NCBI GenBank assembly: GCA_033391075.1
Contig: JAWPMV010000001.1
Location: 6,634,001-6,698,000 of the forward strand
DNA: 64,000 nt
From: Bacteroidia bacterium
Lineage (GTDB): Bacteria; Bacteroidota; Bacteroidia; J057
Direction of reading: 5' to 3'
Position 1 is the first letter of the stretch. Every line of letters starts with the position of its first letter. The notes below the pieces were generated by a model. That model was not told the DNA's origin. It did no database searches and was given only the letters and a program-made list of their open reading frames with translations. A program made the translations under genes and the position numbers. This document shows positions 1 to 10,200 of this stretch, one piece after another.

Positions 1-1618
1 CCAGTTTTTTAGTCAAACCTGTATCTGGAGAAAGTTTTTCAAAGTCTTCTTTTTTCGGTCTGCGTATGCCGTCCCAGGTTCCTTTGAGGAAAGGTGCATG
101 CTCCAGTTTTTCTGTCGCACGAGATTCCTCCAGTTCTTCCTGTAGCATTTTCTTAAACTCCCGCTCCAGCTGTTTAGCCATTTCTCCTTCAAGAGCACCC
201 GCTTCTACCAGTTTATTCACATAGATCTGACGAGGATCCGGATGCTTTTTAATGGTTTTATATAGGAGTGGTTGGGTGAAACTGGGTTCATCGGCTTCAT
301 TATGACCATGACGACGGTAACACAGCAAATCTATAAATACATCTCTATGGAAAGTCTGACGAAATTCCATTGCTAATTCAATCGCAAATACCAGGGCCTC
401 CACATCATCTCCATTTACATGGAAAACCGGAGAGCCTGTGATTTTGGCAATATCCGTACAATAGGTACTGGATCTCGCGTCTGTATAATTGGTCGTGAAT
501 CCGATTTGGTTGTTGATCACCATGTGGATGGTTCCTCCTGTCTGGTAACCTTCGAGGCGAGACATTTGAATCACCTCATAGACAATCCCCTGAGCCGCGA
601 CTGCAGCATCCCCATGTATGAGAATCGGTGCCAGCTTCTCATGATCTCCTCCATATTTGTGATCAATCTTTGCACGGGAAACTCCTTCAACCACTGGATT
701 TACCGTTTCCAGGTGAGAAGGATTGGGCATAAGGCTCAAATGCACCTCATTTCCAACAGAAGTTTTGATGTCTGCAGAAAAGCCCATGTGATACTTTACA
801 TCTCCCTGAAAGAGGCTGTCTTCATATTCTTTGCCTTCAAATTCAGAAAAGACTTCATCATATTCTTTGCGAAGGATGTTGGTCAGCACATTCAATCTTC
901 CTCTATGAGCCATACCGATGATGAACTCTTTTATTCCCAACTCCGCACCTTTCTCTATAATGGAATCCAAAGCTGGAATCAAAGCCTCCGCTCCTTCAAG
1001 AGAAAAGCGCTTCTGTCCCACAAATTTGGTTCCCAGGAATTTTTCAAAGAAAACTGCCTTATTCAGCATTCCCAGCAAATGCTTCTTCTTATCCATTGAG
1101 AAATTAGGGGTATTTCTACTTCCCTCCATTCTCTCCTGCATCCATTCGATTCTTTCCGGATGACGAATGTATCGATATTCGGCTCCTATGGATTGGCAAT
1201 AGGTTTGCTCAAGCAGAGTAATAATATCTTTCAATTTTGTCGGGCCAGAAAATCCAACGTCTTTCCCCGCTTGAAACATATCGTTCAAATCCCCCTCATC
1301 AAGACCAAAGTTTTTCAACTCCAGGGTAGGGGAGTATTTTCTTCTATCTCTAACTGGATTGGTTTTGGTAAATAAGTGTCCTCTGGTTCTGTAGGCATTG
1401 ATGAGATTCAATACCGCGAGTTCTTTACTTCCTAACACATCACTCGTCTCCTGTCCATTCGAACTTCCATTGGAATAGTTTTGCTGAGCAAATTCAAAAC
1501 CATCAAAAAATCTTTTCCAGGAAGGGTCAACGGAAGCTGGATCTGCCTGATAATCTTTGTAGAGGTTTTCTACAAATTCTGGGTTGCTGTTGCTTAAAAA
1601 TGACAAATTGTCCGACAT
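1..1618 (-). CDS. sucA: 2-oxoglutarate dehydrogenase E1 component, 5' part
   Basis: Thiamine-diphosphate E1 subunit of the 2-oxoglutarate dehydrogenase complex, which decarboxylates 2-oxoglutarate in the TCA cycle. About 539 codons are visible. The gene starts at an ATG at 1618 and runs off the left edge, so the C-terminal half is missing. The translated protein opens with the E1 N-terminal helix (FLSNSNPEFVENLYKDY), which usually docks on E2. It carries the hallmark GMAHRGRLNVL near residue 235 and RRHGHNEADEPSFTQP near residue 435, both family signatures. No stop or frameshift was met while translating the visible part. It is transcribed away from the divergent thioesterase gene, with about 210 bp between the two starts. 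The identification is firm. The E2 gene would be expected beyond the window edge. Confidence 0.96.
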   Translation of the reverse strand, partial: MSDNLSFLSNSNPEFVENLYKDYQADPASVDPSWKRFFDGFEFAQQNYSNGSSNGQETSDVLGSKELAVLNLINAYRTRGHLFTKTNPVRDRRKYSPTLELKNFGLDEGDLNDMFQAGKDVGFSGPTKLKDIITLLEQTYCQSIGAEYRYIRHPERIEWMQERMEGSRNTPNFSMDKKKHLLGMLNKAVFFEKFLGTKFVGQKRFSLEGAEALIPALDSIIEKGAELGIKEFIIGMAHRGRLNVLTNILRKEYDEVFSEFEGKEYEDSLFQGDVKYHMGFSADIKTSVGNEVHLSLMPNPSHLETVNPVVEGVSRAKIDHKYGGDHEKLAPILIHGDAAVAAQGIVYEVIQMSRLEGYQTGGTIHMVINNQIGFTTNYTDARSSTYCTDIAKITGSPVFHVNGDDVEALVFAIELAMEFRQTFHRDVFIDLLCYRRHGHNEADEPSFTQPLLYKTIKKHPDPRQIYVNKLVEAGALEGEMAKQLEREFKKMLQEELEESRATEKLEHAPFLKGTWDGIRRPKKEDFEKLSPDTGLTKKL

Positions 1619-1827
1619 TACTTCTTCTTTTTTCCTTTGCTAATAGGTTGACGGAAATAATCCTGCTAAGGTACGGAATTATCTATTTCTATATATGCTA
1701 AAACTGTGCGAAAGCTTTTTGTTTAGACAATTAAAAAACGATAGAGTATCAGAAATCTTTAGTTTATTGGAAAAAACTATTTAATTGTGTCTCCATGTAG
1801 CTAAATCACGAGGAAATCTTTCTTAGC

Positions 1828-2235
1828 ATGAGAAAATCTTATACTGAAATAACTGTCAGAAGCTGGACCCTTGACCTATATGGTCAGGTCAGCAATTCCA
1901 AATTTTTAGAGTTTTTGGAAGAAGCTCGTTGGAATCATTTCCAGGGATTCTTTGAATCTGGTATGTTTATGGATCTGGGGCTGGCTTTCGTTTTGGTGAA
2001 TGTAAACCTCAATTATAGTGGCGCAGCCCGATTGGGAGAAATTTTAGATATCGAAACCTGCATAAAGCGTTTTGGAGAAAAAAGCATAACGCTTGAGCAT
2101 AAGGTCGTCATGCGCAACAAAAAGAAGATCATCCTTGATGGGGAAGTTACTTTTGTGGTGAAGGACCTGGAAAAAGGACATGCAGTTCCAATTTCCGGTA
2201 GAATGAAAGATATGTTTCTCAGAGATGCTGGTTAA
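1828..2235 (+). CDS. acyl-CoA thioesterase, hot-dog fold (4HBT/YbgC-like)
   Basis: Small hot-dog-fold protein of 135 residues, the usual size for YbgC/4HBT acyl-CoA thioesterases that hydrolyse acyl-CoA thioesters in the cytosol. The N-terminal segment LDLYGQVSNSKFLEFLEEAR matches the family pattern Asp-x-x-Gly-His-Val-Asn-x-x-x-(Y/F)-(x)n-Glu-x-Ala-Arg. Gln replaces the common His and the catalytic Asp is kept. The central beta strands (FVLVNVNLNYSGAARLGE) also fit. It is a single-gene unit. Its stop codon overlaps the stop of the convergent AAA ATPase gene by 4 bp, so no separate terminator fits between them. The substrate cannot be told from the sequence. Confidence 0.8.
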   Translation: MRKSYTEITVRSWTLDLYGQVSNSKFLEFLEEARWNHFQGFFESGMFMDLGLAFVLVNVNLNYSGAARLGEILDIETCIKRFGEKSITLEHKVVMRNKKKIILDGEVTFVVKDLEKGHAVPISGRMKDMFLRDAG

Positions 2236-4865
2236 AAGCCAACCCGGCTTTGACCACCACCTTCCAGCAATTTGTCTACGCCCGGAGTAAATTCTTCGAC
2301 ATCTTCCAGACTAAGCTCTTTTAACATAGCTTCCGTTCGCTTTTTCGAGTCCATTTGAGCAAGTCGCAGGTGTTGATTCTTGATAGATTCTTCAACCACT
2401 TTTCTCACTGCACGAGCATTTCCAAAGAATTTATTTTTCTGGCTATGAAGGTGCTGGAAATATTTTTCCAGATGATCCATAGCTTCTTTACTGGCTTCGA
2501 TTTCCTCTTGTTTAAAGCTCAGCTTTGCGATTTCGAGAAGTTGATCTGGCGAATAGTCCTGAAATTCAAATTTGCGATCAAAACGAGAACGAAGACCGGG
2601 ATTCGCATCCAGGAATTTCTTCATATTGTCGGGATAGCCTACGGCAATCACTACCAGTTCACCCCTCATATCTTCCATCCGTTTCAAGACAGCTTCTATG
2701 GCTTCCTTTCCAAAATGATCTCCCGCTCCCTGGCTTAATGCATAAGCCTCATCTATAAATAAAACTCCTCCACGTGCTTTCTCAATTACCCCAGCTGTTT
2801 TGATAGCGGTTTGTCCTACATGCCCTGCCACCAAATGCTGACGATCACATTCTACCAAGCTCCCTCTTTCCAAAATTCCGAGAGCTTTATAAATTTTCCC
2901 CAGAATACGAGCAACAGTCGTTTTTCCTGTTCCCGGGTTGCCTGTAAATACTGTATGAAGAGAGAATCGATTTAAGACATCCTTGCCGACCTCTTTATAG
3001 AAGCGCACCAACTTCACCAAATCCTGTACCTCTGTCTTCACATTTTCCAGGCCGATCAAACGATTCAACTCATCCAGGGCCTCGGCAAGTAGGGTTTCAT
3101 CCACCGGAATCCGAGCCATCTTTTGGGATTTGGTCTCAAAGATCGCTTCCACATCCTCCATTTGAATTACTGAAAGATCCTCTTTGGTCAAATCATCTTT
3201 ATCTTTTTGGGCCATGATCCTCAAACCGAGGTTCATTTTGGCTTCTGTGATCAGAGATATTGCATAGCGGGCATTCCCAAAACTGCTATCTCTCCCTCGA
3301 TAAGCATCTGTAAGTTTTTTATTCAATACTTCCAGAGCTTCCGGAGAAAGAGAAACCAGGCTCTTTCTGGAGGAAAGCAAAGCAATCTCTTCCAATTCCT
3401 GTGGTGTATAGTCATCAAATTCAAATCTCATATTGAAACGAGATTTGAGACCGGGATTGGAATGAAGGAAGGTATCCATCTCTTTGGGATAACCCGCAAC
3501 TACGATGGCCAGGTCATCTTTCCCACTGGTCATTTCTTTTATCAACAGTTCAATCACTTCCCGACCATAGTCTTTGGTATCATCTCCTCCTCTTGCCAAT
3601 GCATAGGCCTCATCAATAAATAAAATACCCCCACGAGCTTTTTCGATTGCATCTTTTACCTTAGGCGCGGTTTGTCCTATGTATTCTCCAATGATGTCTG
3701 CACGATCGACTTCATGTACATGTCCTTTGGTCAGAAGTCCCAATTTCTTATAGATCCGTCCCAACATTCGCGCAACCGTCGTTTTTCCTGTACCCGGATT
3801 TCCGGTAAATACCACATGAAGATTTACTCCCTGATTATCATCAAAGCCTTTTTCTTTCCGAAGTTGAAGGAAGTTCAGGTATTGGGCGTATTCCCGAATG
3901 CGGGTTTTGACCGTTTCCAAACCAATCAACTCGTCCAGCTCTTTCAGGACTTCTTCCAGAGTCATCTCATCCAATTCGGAGAGGGAGGGCATACCAAGCA
4001 CTGCCTGACCGGTTTCATCAGGAAGCAAGAGCTGATTATCTCCTTCTATGCTGGTCTTATCTACTTTAAAAGGAACGATTCCGATGAGATTGTCCATGAA
4101 GACAATCTCCACTGTATAGTTATCCGGGAACCAGGTGCCTTTATGATCTGAGCCCCAACCGGAAGTAATGACTAGCTCATCCTGTTTCTCCTTAACAGGA
4201 TACAGCTCAACTGTCCTTCCTTTCAATTGGCGTGCATCATTATAAAAATTGAAGACCAGCTCCGCCATCCAATTGGTCTTGAATTTATTTTTGGCTTTGA
4301 ATTCGATCCAGACGAAACGAGATTCATCGCTGCTAAATTCCTTTAAGTAAAGTGGATTTCTTTTTTTGCTATCCTGATTGGAACCTTCGTAGAGTTTTAC
4401 ATGCTCGATCTCCAGATACGGATTGTTGTGAGCACTTACCGTTCCTGCATTATATATATAGAATTGCTGCGTCCCAACTTTGGTCCCGTCAATATAGGCT
4501 TCCCAATAGTAGGTACCCTCTTTCCAGAACATGCCTTTCTTTTCCATGCCCCAGCCTTCACGGATGTAAACAATATTGAGGTCTTTGGAGACAGCTTTGG
4601 GAATATCGATGGAACACATCTCGGTTCCTTTCTTTCTTCTATCTGAAGGTTGGGAAAATGCTTTTAGCTGAATCTGGGCATCCCAGTCTTCTTCATCAAA
4701 CAATTTATTGAAGAAAGAAAGCTCTGCATATATATAGGTTATCTCATTTTTATCAAATACCTGTCTATATTTCTTTTTACTCTCAGCAAGCCATTCAGTA
4801 GAAGCATAGGTCTTCAATGCTTTGAACTTATGCTTCACAAAATCTGATGGTTTTGTATTTGACAT
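2232..4865 (-). CDS. tandem CbbX/SpoVK-type AAA+ ATPase with duplicated N-terminal domain
   Basis: Cytosolic 877-residue protein with two complete AAA+ modules of the CbbX/CfqX (rubisco activase, SpoVK) type. Walker A GNPGTGKTT occurs near residues 354 and 640. Each is followed by a Walker B (GILFIDEAYAL and GVLFIDEAYAL) and by arginine-finger-type SRF segments (LKSRFNMRFEF, LRSRFDRKFEF). The first ~300 residues hold two related beta-rich repeats that end similarly (KEGTYYWEAYIDGTKVG and PDNYTVEIVFMDNLIG), so both halves of the protein are internally duplicated. Single CbbX proteins are about 300 residues. No rubisco genes are near, so a generic remodelling role is more likely than rubisco activation. 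The target is unknown. Start chosen at the only plausible ATG, downstream of a hairpin at 4918-4945. Confidence 0.88.
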   Translation of the reverse strand: MSNTKPSDFVKHKFKALKTYASTEWLAESKKKYRQVFDKNEITYIYAELSFFNKLFDEEDWDAQIQLKAFSQPSDRRKKGTEMCSIDIPKAVSKDLNIVYIREGWGMEKKGMFWKEGTYYWEAYIDGTKVGTQQFYIYNAGTVSAHNNPYLEIEHVKLYEGSNQDSKKRNPLYLKEFSSDESRFVWIEFKAKNKFKTNWMAELVFNFYNDARQLKGRTVELYPVKEKQDELVITSGWGSDHKGTWFPDNYTVEIVFMDNLIGIVPFKVDKTSIEGDNQLLLPDETGQAVLGMPSLSELDEMTLEEVLKELDELIGLETVKTRIREYAQYLNFLQLRKEKGFDDNQGVNLHVVFTGNPGTGKTTVARMLGRIYKKLGLLTKGHVHEVDRADIIGEYIGQTAPKVKDAIEKARGGILFIDEAYALARGGDDTKDYGREVIELLIKEMTSGKDDLAIVVAGYPKEMDTFLHSNPGLKSRFNMRFEFDDYTPQELEEIALLSSRKSLVSLSPEALEVLNKKLTDAYRGRDSSFGNARYAISLITEAKMNLGLRIMAQKDKDDLTKEDLSVIQMEDVEAIFETKSQKMARIPVDETLLAEALDELNRLIGLENVKTEVQDLVKLVRFYKEVGKDVLNRFSLHTVFTGNPGTGKTTVARILGKIYKALGILERGSLVECDRQHLVAGHVGQTAIKTAGVIEKARGGVLFIDEAYALSQGAGDHFGKEAIEAVLKRMEDMRGELVVIAVGYPDNMKKFLDANPGLRSRFDRKFEFQDYSPDQLLEIAKLSFKQEEIEASKEAMDHLEKYFQHLHSQKNKFFGNARAVRKVVEESIKNQHLRLAQMDSKKRTEAMLKELSLEDVEEFTPGVDKLLEGGGQSRVGF

Positions 4866-4917
4866 GTTTCGTAGAGAATTTTTAATCTAAATCGAGTCGA
4901 ACAAAAATCGAATTTTT

Positions 4918-4945
4918 ATTTGATTTCCACAATTGGGAATCAAAT
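4918..4945 (-). promoter_or_regulatory. inverted repeat in leader of the AAA ATPase gene
   Basis: Arms ATTTGATTTCC and GGGAATCAAAT flank the loop ACAATT, an 11-bp stem with one mismatch. It lies 53-80 nt upstream of the ATG of the tandem AAA ATPase gene. It could be an operator or a leader hairpin. There is no U-run, so it is not a terminator. Confidence 0.35.
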
Positions 4946-5291
4946 CAAGCCTAAACAAAATAAATTTTTGCATTAACTGGAACGAAATTTGTTCCTAAAA
5001 AGTAGTAATCTTTCCCTTCTGGCCATATTCTCCCCCCCAATCAGGCCATTTTAGCCACCCACAATTACAAATTCGTAACAAATTACCCATTTATAAAGGG
5101 TAATATTTTAATTTTTGACCGCTCGCAAAAAATCTAAAAAAACGGCCCAAATCTTACATATTGTTTCCTTTGCGAAATATTTGTTATATAATTGTTTCAA
5201 AATAAAGGGTCAGAACAAAATCAACACATGATCTAGATTCGCCTTTTGTTTTTGGGGTTTTTTTCAAAATTTATTTTAAAGTCTATAGACT

Positions 5292-5309
5292 ACACTTGGA
5301 CGCAAGTGT
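5292..5309 (+). promoter_or_regulatory. perfect 7-bp inverted repeat upstream of the AraC-type gene
   Basis: ACACTTG-GACG-CAAGTGT, a perfect dyad about 100 bp before the AraC-type start codon, in otherwise AT-rich sequence. It is a possible binding site for this or another regulator. Inference only. Confidence 0.35.
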
Positions 5310-5409
5310 GCCTTGTTGATACTCATTCTCATTCTTATTCTCATTCTTTACAGAATAATGGAGAGTGAAATTAAATATTTCATGTTTGGTTGGTTAATTA
5401 ATGTAACGT

Positions 5410-5817
5410 ATGAAAATCCAATTTTCTCCTGATAACCCACGATTGCTCCAGATATTTGACAGACACGCCCAGAATTTCCTCGTTTCACAGACCGAGAACG
5501 ATACCTACACTACCAAGGTTAATCGTCTATTAGTAAATCAGTTGAAAAATGATGCGCCTGGGATTGAGGTCGTAGCTGATCACTTGTCTATGAGCGTTCG
5601 CAGCTTGCAGATGAAGTTGAAAGAAGAAGGCACCAGCTATCAGAAACTACTGAATGCTGTACGCAAAAACTTCGCTATTGCATACCTGCGTGAAAGAAAG
5701 GTTAGCAAAGGAGAGATTGCCCACATGCTCGGATTCTCTGAAATAAGCGTTTTCTCCAGAACCTTTAAGAAATGGACGGGCAAAAGCCCCTCCGAATATC
5801 AGGCCGCATTTGGCTGA
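5410..5817 (+). CDS. stand-alone AraC-type DNA-binding domain protein
   Basis: 135-residue putative transcription regulator consisting almost only of an AraC/XylS HTH_18 domain. The first helix-turn-helix is around IEVVADHLSMSVRSLQMKLKEEG and the second around SKGEIAHMLGFSEISVFSRTF, followed by the typical KKWTGKSPSEYQ end. Usual AraC proteins have about 270-330 residues with an N-terminal ligand-binding domain, which is absent here. The upstream DNA is AT-rich with no coding look, so this is probably a genuinely short regulator rather than a broken one. It is monocistronic, closed by the strong terminator at 5855-5879. A 7-bp dyad at 5292-5309 could be its operator. Confidence 0.8.
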   Translation: MKIQFSPDNPRLLQIFDRHAQNFLVSQTENDTYTTKVNRLLVNQLKNDAPGIEVVADHLSMSVRSLQMKLKEEGTSYQKLLNAVRKNFAIAYLRERKVSKGEIAHMLGFSEISVFSRTFKKWTGKSPSEYQAAFG

Positions 5818-5854
5818 TTAGAACGAAAGTGCTTAACAAAATATCATTTGCCAG

Positions 5855-5879
5855 GGCCTGTCTTTGAGACAGGCCTTTT
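5855..5879 (+). terminator. Rho-independent terminator after the AraC-type gene
   Basis: Perfect 8-bp GC-rich stem GGCCTGTC / GACAGGCC with loop TTTGA, followed by TTTT, 38 bp after the stop codon at 5817. Confidence 0.85.
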
Positions 5880-5944
5880 GCATATACTGGAAAATCCTCG
5901 GGAAATCCCTAATTTTGCATCAATTTGAGAGAATTTTTATCAAA

Positions 5945-6343
5945 ATGACAGACGAGGAAAAGGAACTGATCCTGGAATCTATCCGAAATGATGTGGCACT
6001 AGTTGGCAAAGCCTTAAAAACCATTTCCGAAAAGGTGGTCGAGGAAGGCATATCTGAATATCCTTTATTTATCGCTTCTCAGGAGTATGTAGATATAGGA
6101 AAGCCAGTCTTTGACCGGGATAGTGTACAACTAAACTGGTTTTTCAATGCTTCCATCCTGGAGGATTTCACGCAAAAGAGATTGATCACCCCGGATAAAG
6201 CAGCCAACTTCACCCGGACATTTGGGGATCCTTCAGAGAAAGCCTGCATCTTTGTGATCAAAGGAGGAGAAGCATTTTTTGTTTTCGTTCCCTATGATCC
6301 GGACCAGGAAGAGATGAAAGAAAATGGGAAAGATGTAACTTAA
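5945..6343 (+). CDS. conserved hypothetical protein, 132 residues
   Basis: I do not recognise a named family. The protein begins MTDEEKELILESIRNDVALV and is acidic and soluble, with no signal peptide or membrane segment. It has alpha-helical N and C ends and a central beta-rich part (ACIFVIKGGEAFFVFVPYDP). The reading frame is open further upstream to 5864, but that extension would run through the terminator hairpin of the previous gene, so the ATG at 5945 is preferred. It ends 75 bp before a histidine kinase gene on the same strand and may be co-transcribed with it. Function unknown. Confidence 0.6.
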   Translation: MTDEEKELILESIRNDVALVGKALKTISEKVVEEGISEYPLFIASQEYVDIGKPVFDRDSVQLNWFFNASILEDFTQKRLITPDKAANFTRTFGDPSEKACIFVIKGGEAFFVFVPYDPDQEEMKENGKDVT

Positions 6344-6418
6344 ATCCTCAGATTGACCATCTTTTCATGAAAAAATAACAGACCTTGCAATACCAGAATA
6401 CTGTCTGTATATACGCTA

Positions 6419-7216
6419 ATGTCTAAGAATTTTCCCTCAAGCTTCGAACATGCTCTTCAGAATCCCATGAATTCTTTTCAAGCCCCCAAAGAAAATAATC
6501 TTCAATCGGAATTGGAGCAACTCAAACGAACCAATGAGTCTTTGGAAAAAGAGTTGAATATGCTGGCCTATGCTGTTTCTCATGATCTTGAGCAACCGCT
6601 TCGTCATATTATGGCTTTTAGCAAGCTACTGGGAAGGAAGATTCAGGATTATGATGATGCCGAGGTACTGAAATATGCTGAATTTGTTCAAAATTCCGGA
6701 GAGATATTGGAAAAGCGAATCAATGCCATTCTGAAGTTTTCTCGCCTGTCTCAGCATGAAATAAAAATCAGTACCGTTTCCACCGAAGCTTTGGTACAGA
6801 ATATCATCGAGAAAATCCAGCTAGATCAGACTAAAGCAAATATTGAAACAGAGCTTCAGAATCTTCCCGAACTGGAAAGTGATAAAGAACTGCTGAAGAC
6901 ACTTTTCTCAGAACTACTGGATAATGCTTTGCATTTTTGTTCTCAGAAAGAGGCTCCCAAAGTTCGAATATGGGGAGAAGGGGATGGGACGAGCAAAAGC
7001 ATCATTATTGAAGATAATGGCATTGGGCTCGGCTCTCAAAAGCTGGAGCGATTGATCAAATTGTTTCAACAAGCAGATGATGGCTTTCCCAGAAATGCCC
7101 AAAGTATCGGGATCGGACTTTCTATGGCCCAAAGAGCCGCCAATATGCTGGGAGCCAAAATTTGCCATACAGAAACTCCTGAAGGCAATACCCGTTTTCA
7201 AGTTCTATTTACCTGA
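6419..7216 (+). CDS. soluble sensor-less histidine kinase (HisKA-HATPase_c)
   Basis: 265-residue two-component kinase with no membrane segment. A coiled-coil start (residues ~27-50, LQSELEQLKRTNESLEKEL) leads into the H-box AYAVSHDLEQPLRHI with the phospho-acceptor His. The HATPase domain follows: N-box ELLDNALHF, G1 IEDNGIGLG, F-box LIKLFQQ and G2 GIGLSMAQRAANML. The sequence is closest to the C-terminal module of phytochrome-type kinases. No PAS, GAF or periplasmic sensor is attached, and no response regulator is adjacent, so it is an orphan that may receive its signal from a partner protein (perhaps the small upstream protein). Its 3' end overlaps the convergent PKD gene by 8 bp. Confidence 0.88.
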   Translation: MSKNFPSSFEHALQNPMNSFQAPKENNLQSELEQLKRTNESLEKELNMLAYAVSHDLEQPLRHIMAFSKLLGRKIQDYDDAEVLKYAEFVQNSGEILEKRINAILKFSRLSQHEIKISTVSTEALVQNIIEKIQLDQTKANIETELQNLPELESDKELLKTLFSELLDNALHFCSQKEAPKVRIWGEGDGTSKSIIIEDNGIGLGSQKLERLIKLFQQADDGFPRNAQSIGIGLSMAQRAANMLGAKICHTETPEGNTRFQVLFT

Positions 7217-10200
7217 TCAGGGTGACAGTACCCGCCTGGCTAAATAAGGTTCCGTCATAGCCGATTCCTTCCACCCGAAAAACATATACTCCTTCCTGAA
7301 CAGGCTTTCCTTTATAGAGGCCATCCCAGCCAATATTTAGATCTGTACTCTCAAATAGTTTTTCTCCCCAACGATTGAAAATCATGATCCTTGCCTCCTC
7401 TACAAAGAGGCTGGTAATGGTAAATCTTTCATTGTGTTGATCTCCGTTTGGGCTAAAGGCATTGGGGTAAAAAATCTGGGGGCCAATGGGAACACAAACA
7501 ATATTGGATATACTTGTGAGTTCTTTTCCTCCACTTTCATCTGCCAATAAACGATAACAATATTCTCTTTGAGGAAGGTCGGTTTCCCGATCAATGAATT
7601 CAGTAAAAGAAGCACCAATATCACTGACTGGCTCAAAGCTTTGTGTAGCTTCATTGAAAACTTCCAATCGGTAATTTCGAATTCCCCCCAGCCAGTCTTC
7701 ATAAGGATTCCAATTGAAAAACACATTTCCTACCTGGCGATTGGCTTCCAAATAGATGCTCCGGGCGATCCTTCCTATAGGTGTTTGCTCCCCACAACTA
7801 TCGGTAACATAGGCTCTATAGCGATAGGATTGATCATGAACTTTTACGCTTTCATCTGTCCAGCTCAAAACAGGATCGGTAGCTGGCTGTCGATAAACCG
7901 CTGTATATCCATTTCCTGCATCTTTTTCGATGATCAATTCACGGGCATAGGGGATATCTGGAAGAGGGCTCCACTGGATTTGGACGAAAGTGTCTTCGAA
8001 GACAGTAGCCAAACAAAGATCCATAGGGAGAGTAGGGGCCTCATGCAAAGGCATTTCCGATTGGATATTGCTCCAGGAAATGAGGATATCATTGGCTTTG
8101 AATGCTTCCACTCGATAGGTCTCTTCTTCTTCACAAAAGACATCCGTATCCTCATAAGTTGTAACTGTTCCCGGCAATTCAGCTATCAGCTGGATATTGC
8201 TCAGGCCATAATTCTGAACTTTATATAGCCTGTACCTTTCCACTTCCCGCCAGCCCACATAGTCAGACCAATTCAGATTGACCTGTCCCAGAGCCCCTTG
8301 GGTTTCAAGCAGGATGCTGCAATGTTCATTGGCTGTAGTCAAGTCAGACACTTTGCCGCATTCATTCGCTACCTGAAGTTTGTAGCAATAGCTGGTATTT
8401 CGGGTATTCAGGCTCCGATCTACAAATCGAGTCGTCTGAAGGTTGTTGATGGTTTGGATGGGAATATAATTTCCCCCGGCATCTTCCCGATACAAAATAT
8501 AGCTCTGGAAGTCATCAAAAGTATTGGGAAAAGGATCGTATTCGATCTCAATTTCAGAATCACTCAAAACACTTACGAAGCGAATTTCAGGAGCTGTGGG
8601 ATCAATATTCGGTTCGACTATCACTCCTGCTGGCTGAATCATCGTATCTCGACATCCTGACTGATTGGTCACGATCAATTGGATATCATAAGAGCCGGGA
8701 TTTGAGAAAATGACCGTAGGGTTTTGAAGATTGGAAGTGGTAAAGCCAAAATCCCATTCCCATAGGACGATTTGATTATCAGAAGTACTTTGATCCGTAA
8801 AGGTCAGGGTATCCCCTCCACATAATTGACCTGCACTTATCAGGAAATCGGCTGTAGGTTTGGGATAAATTAAAATGCTGTCTGGCGACTGAATCAGGAC
8901 CTGGCATCCGGCATTATCTTCCGCGATCAAAATCGGATAGTAAATGCCTGAATCCGGATAGGCGTAGATGACATTTGCACCACTATCGAGCGTCCCATTT
9001 TGAAAGTCCCAGATGAAGCGAGACACATTCACCACATTTTGGGTAGTAAAGGAAATGGGCTCACCCGGACAGGCCGTTCCAGGTGTAAAGGAGAAATCTA
9101 CCTGAGGGCCTCCGATTTGGATAAAATCTGGTTCTACAACATTCGCCACACAGCCCGCTGTTGTCGTACCCATCAGACTCACATCAAAGTCTCCACTTTC
9201 CAGATACAAATGAGAAGGATTGATTCCGGTAGAACTGGCCCCATCGCCAAAGTCCCAATTCCAGGCCGTAAAGCTATGGGGAGAAAGGGCATTTGCGGTA
9301 AAGTTTACCAATAGGGGAGGACAGGCAGCAGCAGTTGTATCTGCCGTAATAGAGATCAGAGGATCAGCTATTATGATGTATCCGGGCAAAAAAAGCGTAC
9401 TATCGCAGCCATTAAAGTCCGTAACCGTAAGACTTACATCATAGACTCCATTAGCTGTATAGCTATGAATGGGGTTCGTTACGGTCGAAGTAGTACCATC
9501 TCCAAAGTCCCACAAATAACTCAAGCCATTTCCAATAGAAGTATTGAAAAAGGTAATGGGATTGTTGACACAGTTGATGGGTTCGTCCGCATTGAAATTC
9601 GCTATGGCCTGAAAGACAGAGATATAGTTTCTTCGAGTTAAGGTATCGGTACAACCGAGGGTGTCGCTGGCAATCAAACTCACGGTATAAGTCCCGGGAT
9701 TTGTATAGGTAAAAATGGGATTCTCATCCGTAGAAGTAGCCCCCGCAGGCCCAAAGGTCCATTGCCAATTTGTTACGTTTGAGACGGAAGTTGTAAGATT
9801 GTCAAACTGGACTGTATAGGGTGCACATCCCCGTACATCCGGCAAAACCTGAAAATCGACTACCGGTTCCGAAACAGGAACCGGAATGCTCAGCTGCTCA
9901 TTACAGCCTGCGCTATTAAAGGTGATCAGAGTCAGATTATATACTCCCGGATCGGTATACACATGTATAGGGTTTCTCAGGAAAGAGGAATCACCATCTC
10001 CAAAATACCATATCCGTCCAATGGAATTTGAAGTAGAATCTTCCAATTGAAGAATGACGGGATTGCAGCCTCCTTGAGAAGTGAATCTCAATTGGGGATC
10101 TATGGTTTCAATATTGAGAGGAAGGGAAACCGAATCCACACAGCCTGTACTATCATTGAAGGCATAGAGTTTTATCTGATAACTTCCTTCCTGGGTGTAG

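Larger units (their letters stand above)
4866..5409. other. 544-bp non-coding regulatory gap between divergent genes
   Basis: AT-rich, with no credible ORF on either strand. It holds the leader of the AAA ATPase gene (minus strand), the leader of the short AraC-type gene (plus strand), two inverted repeats listed separately, a further dyad GGAAC...GTTCC at about 4979-4995, and a pyrimidine-rich run of CTCATT/CTTATT pentamer-like repeats at about 5321-5348. I could not find a convincing TAnnTTTG box here. Confidence 0.6.

Noticed and set aside
419-1375. Plus-strand open frames of up to 226 codons at the left edge
   Set aside because: The minus strand encodes uninterrupted sucA here with family motifs; the plus-strand frames are shadows.
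2232-4865. Rubisco activase function for the CbbX-type AAA protein
   Set aside because: No rubisco or Calvin-cycle genes are in the window, and the protein has duplicated modules and an extra N-terminal region not found in CbbX.
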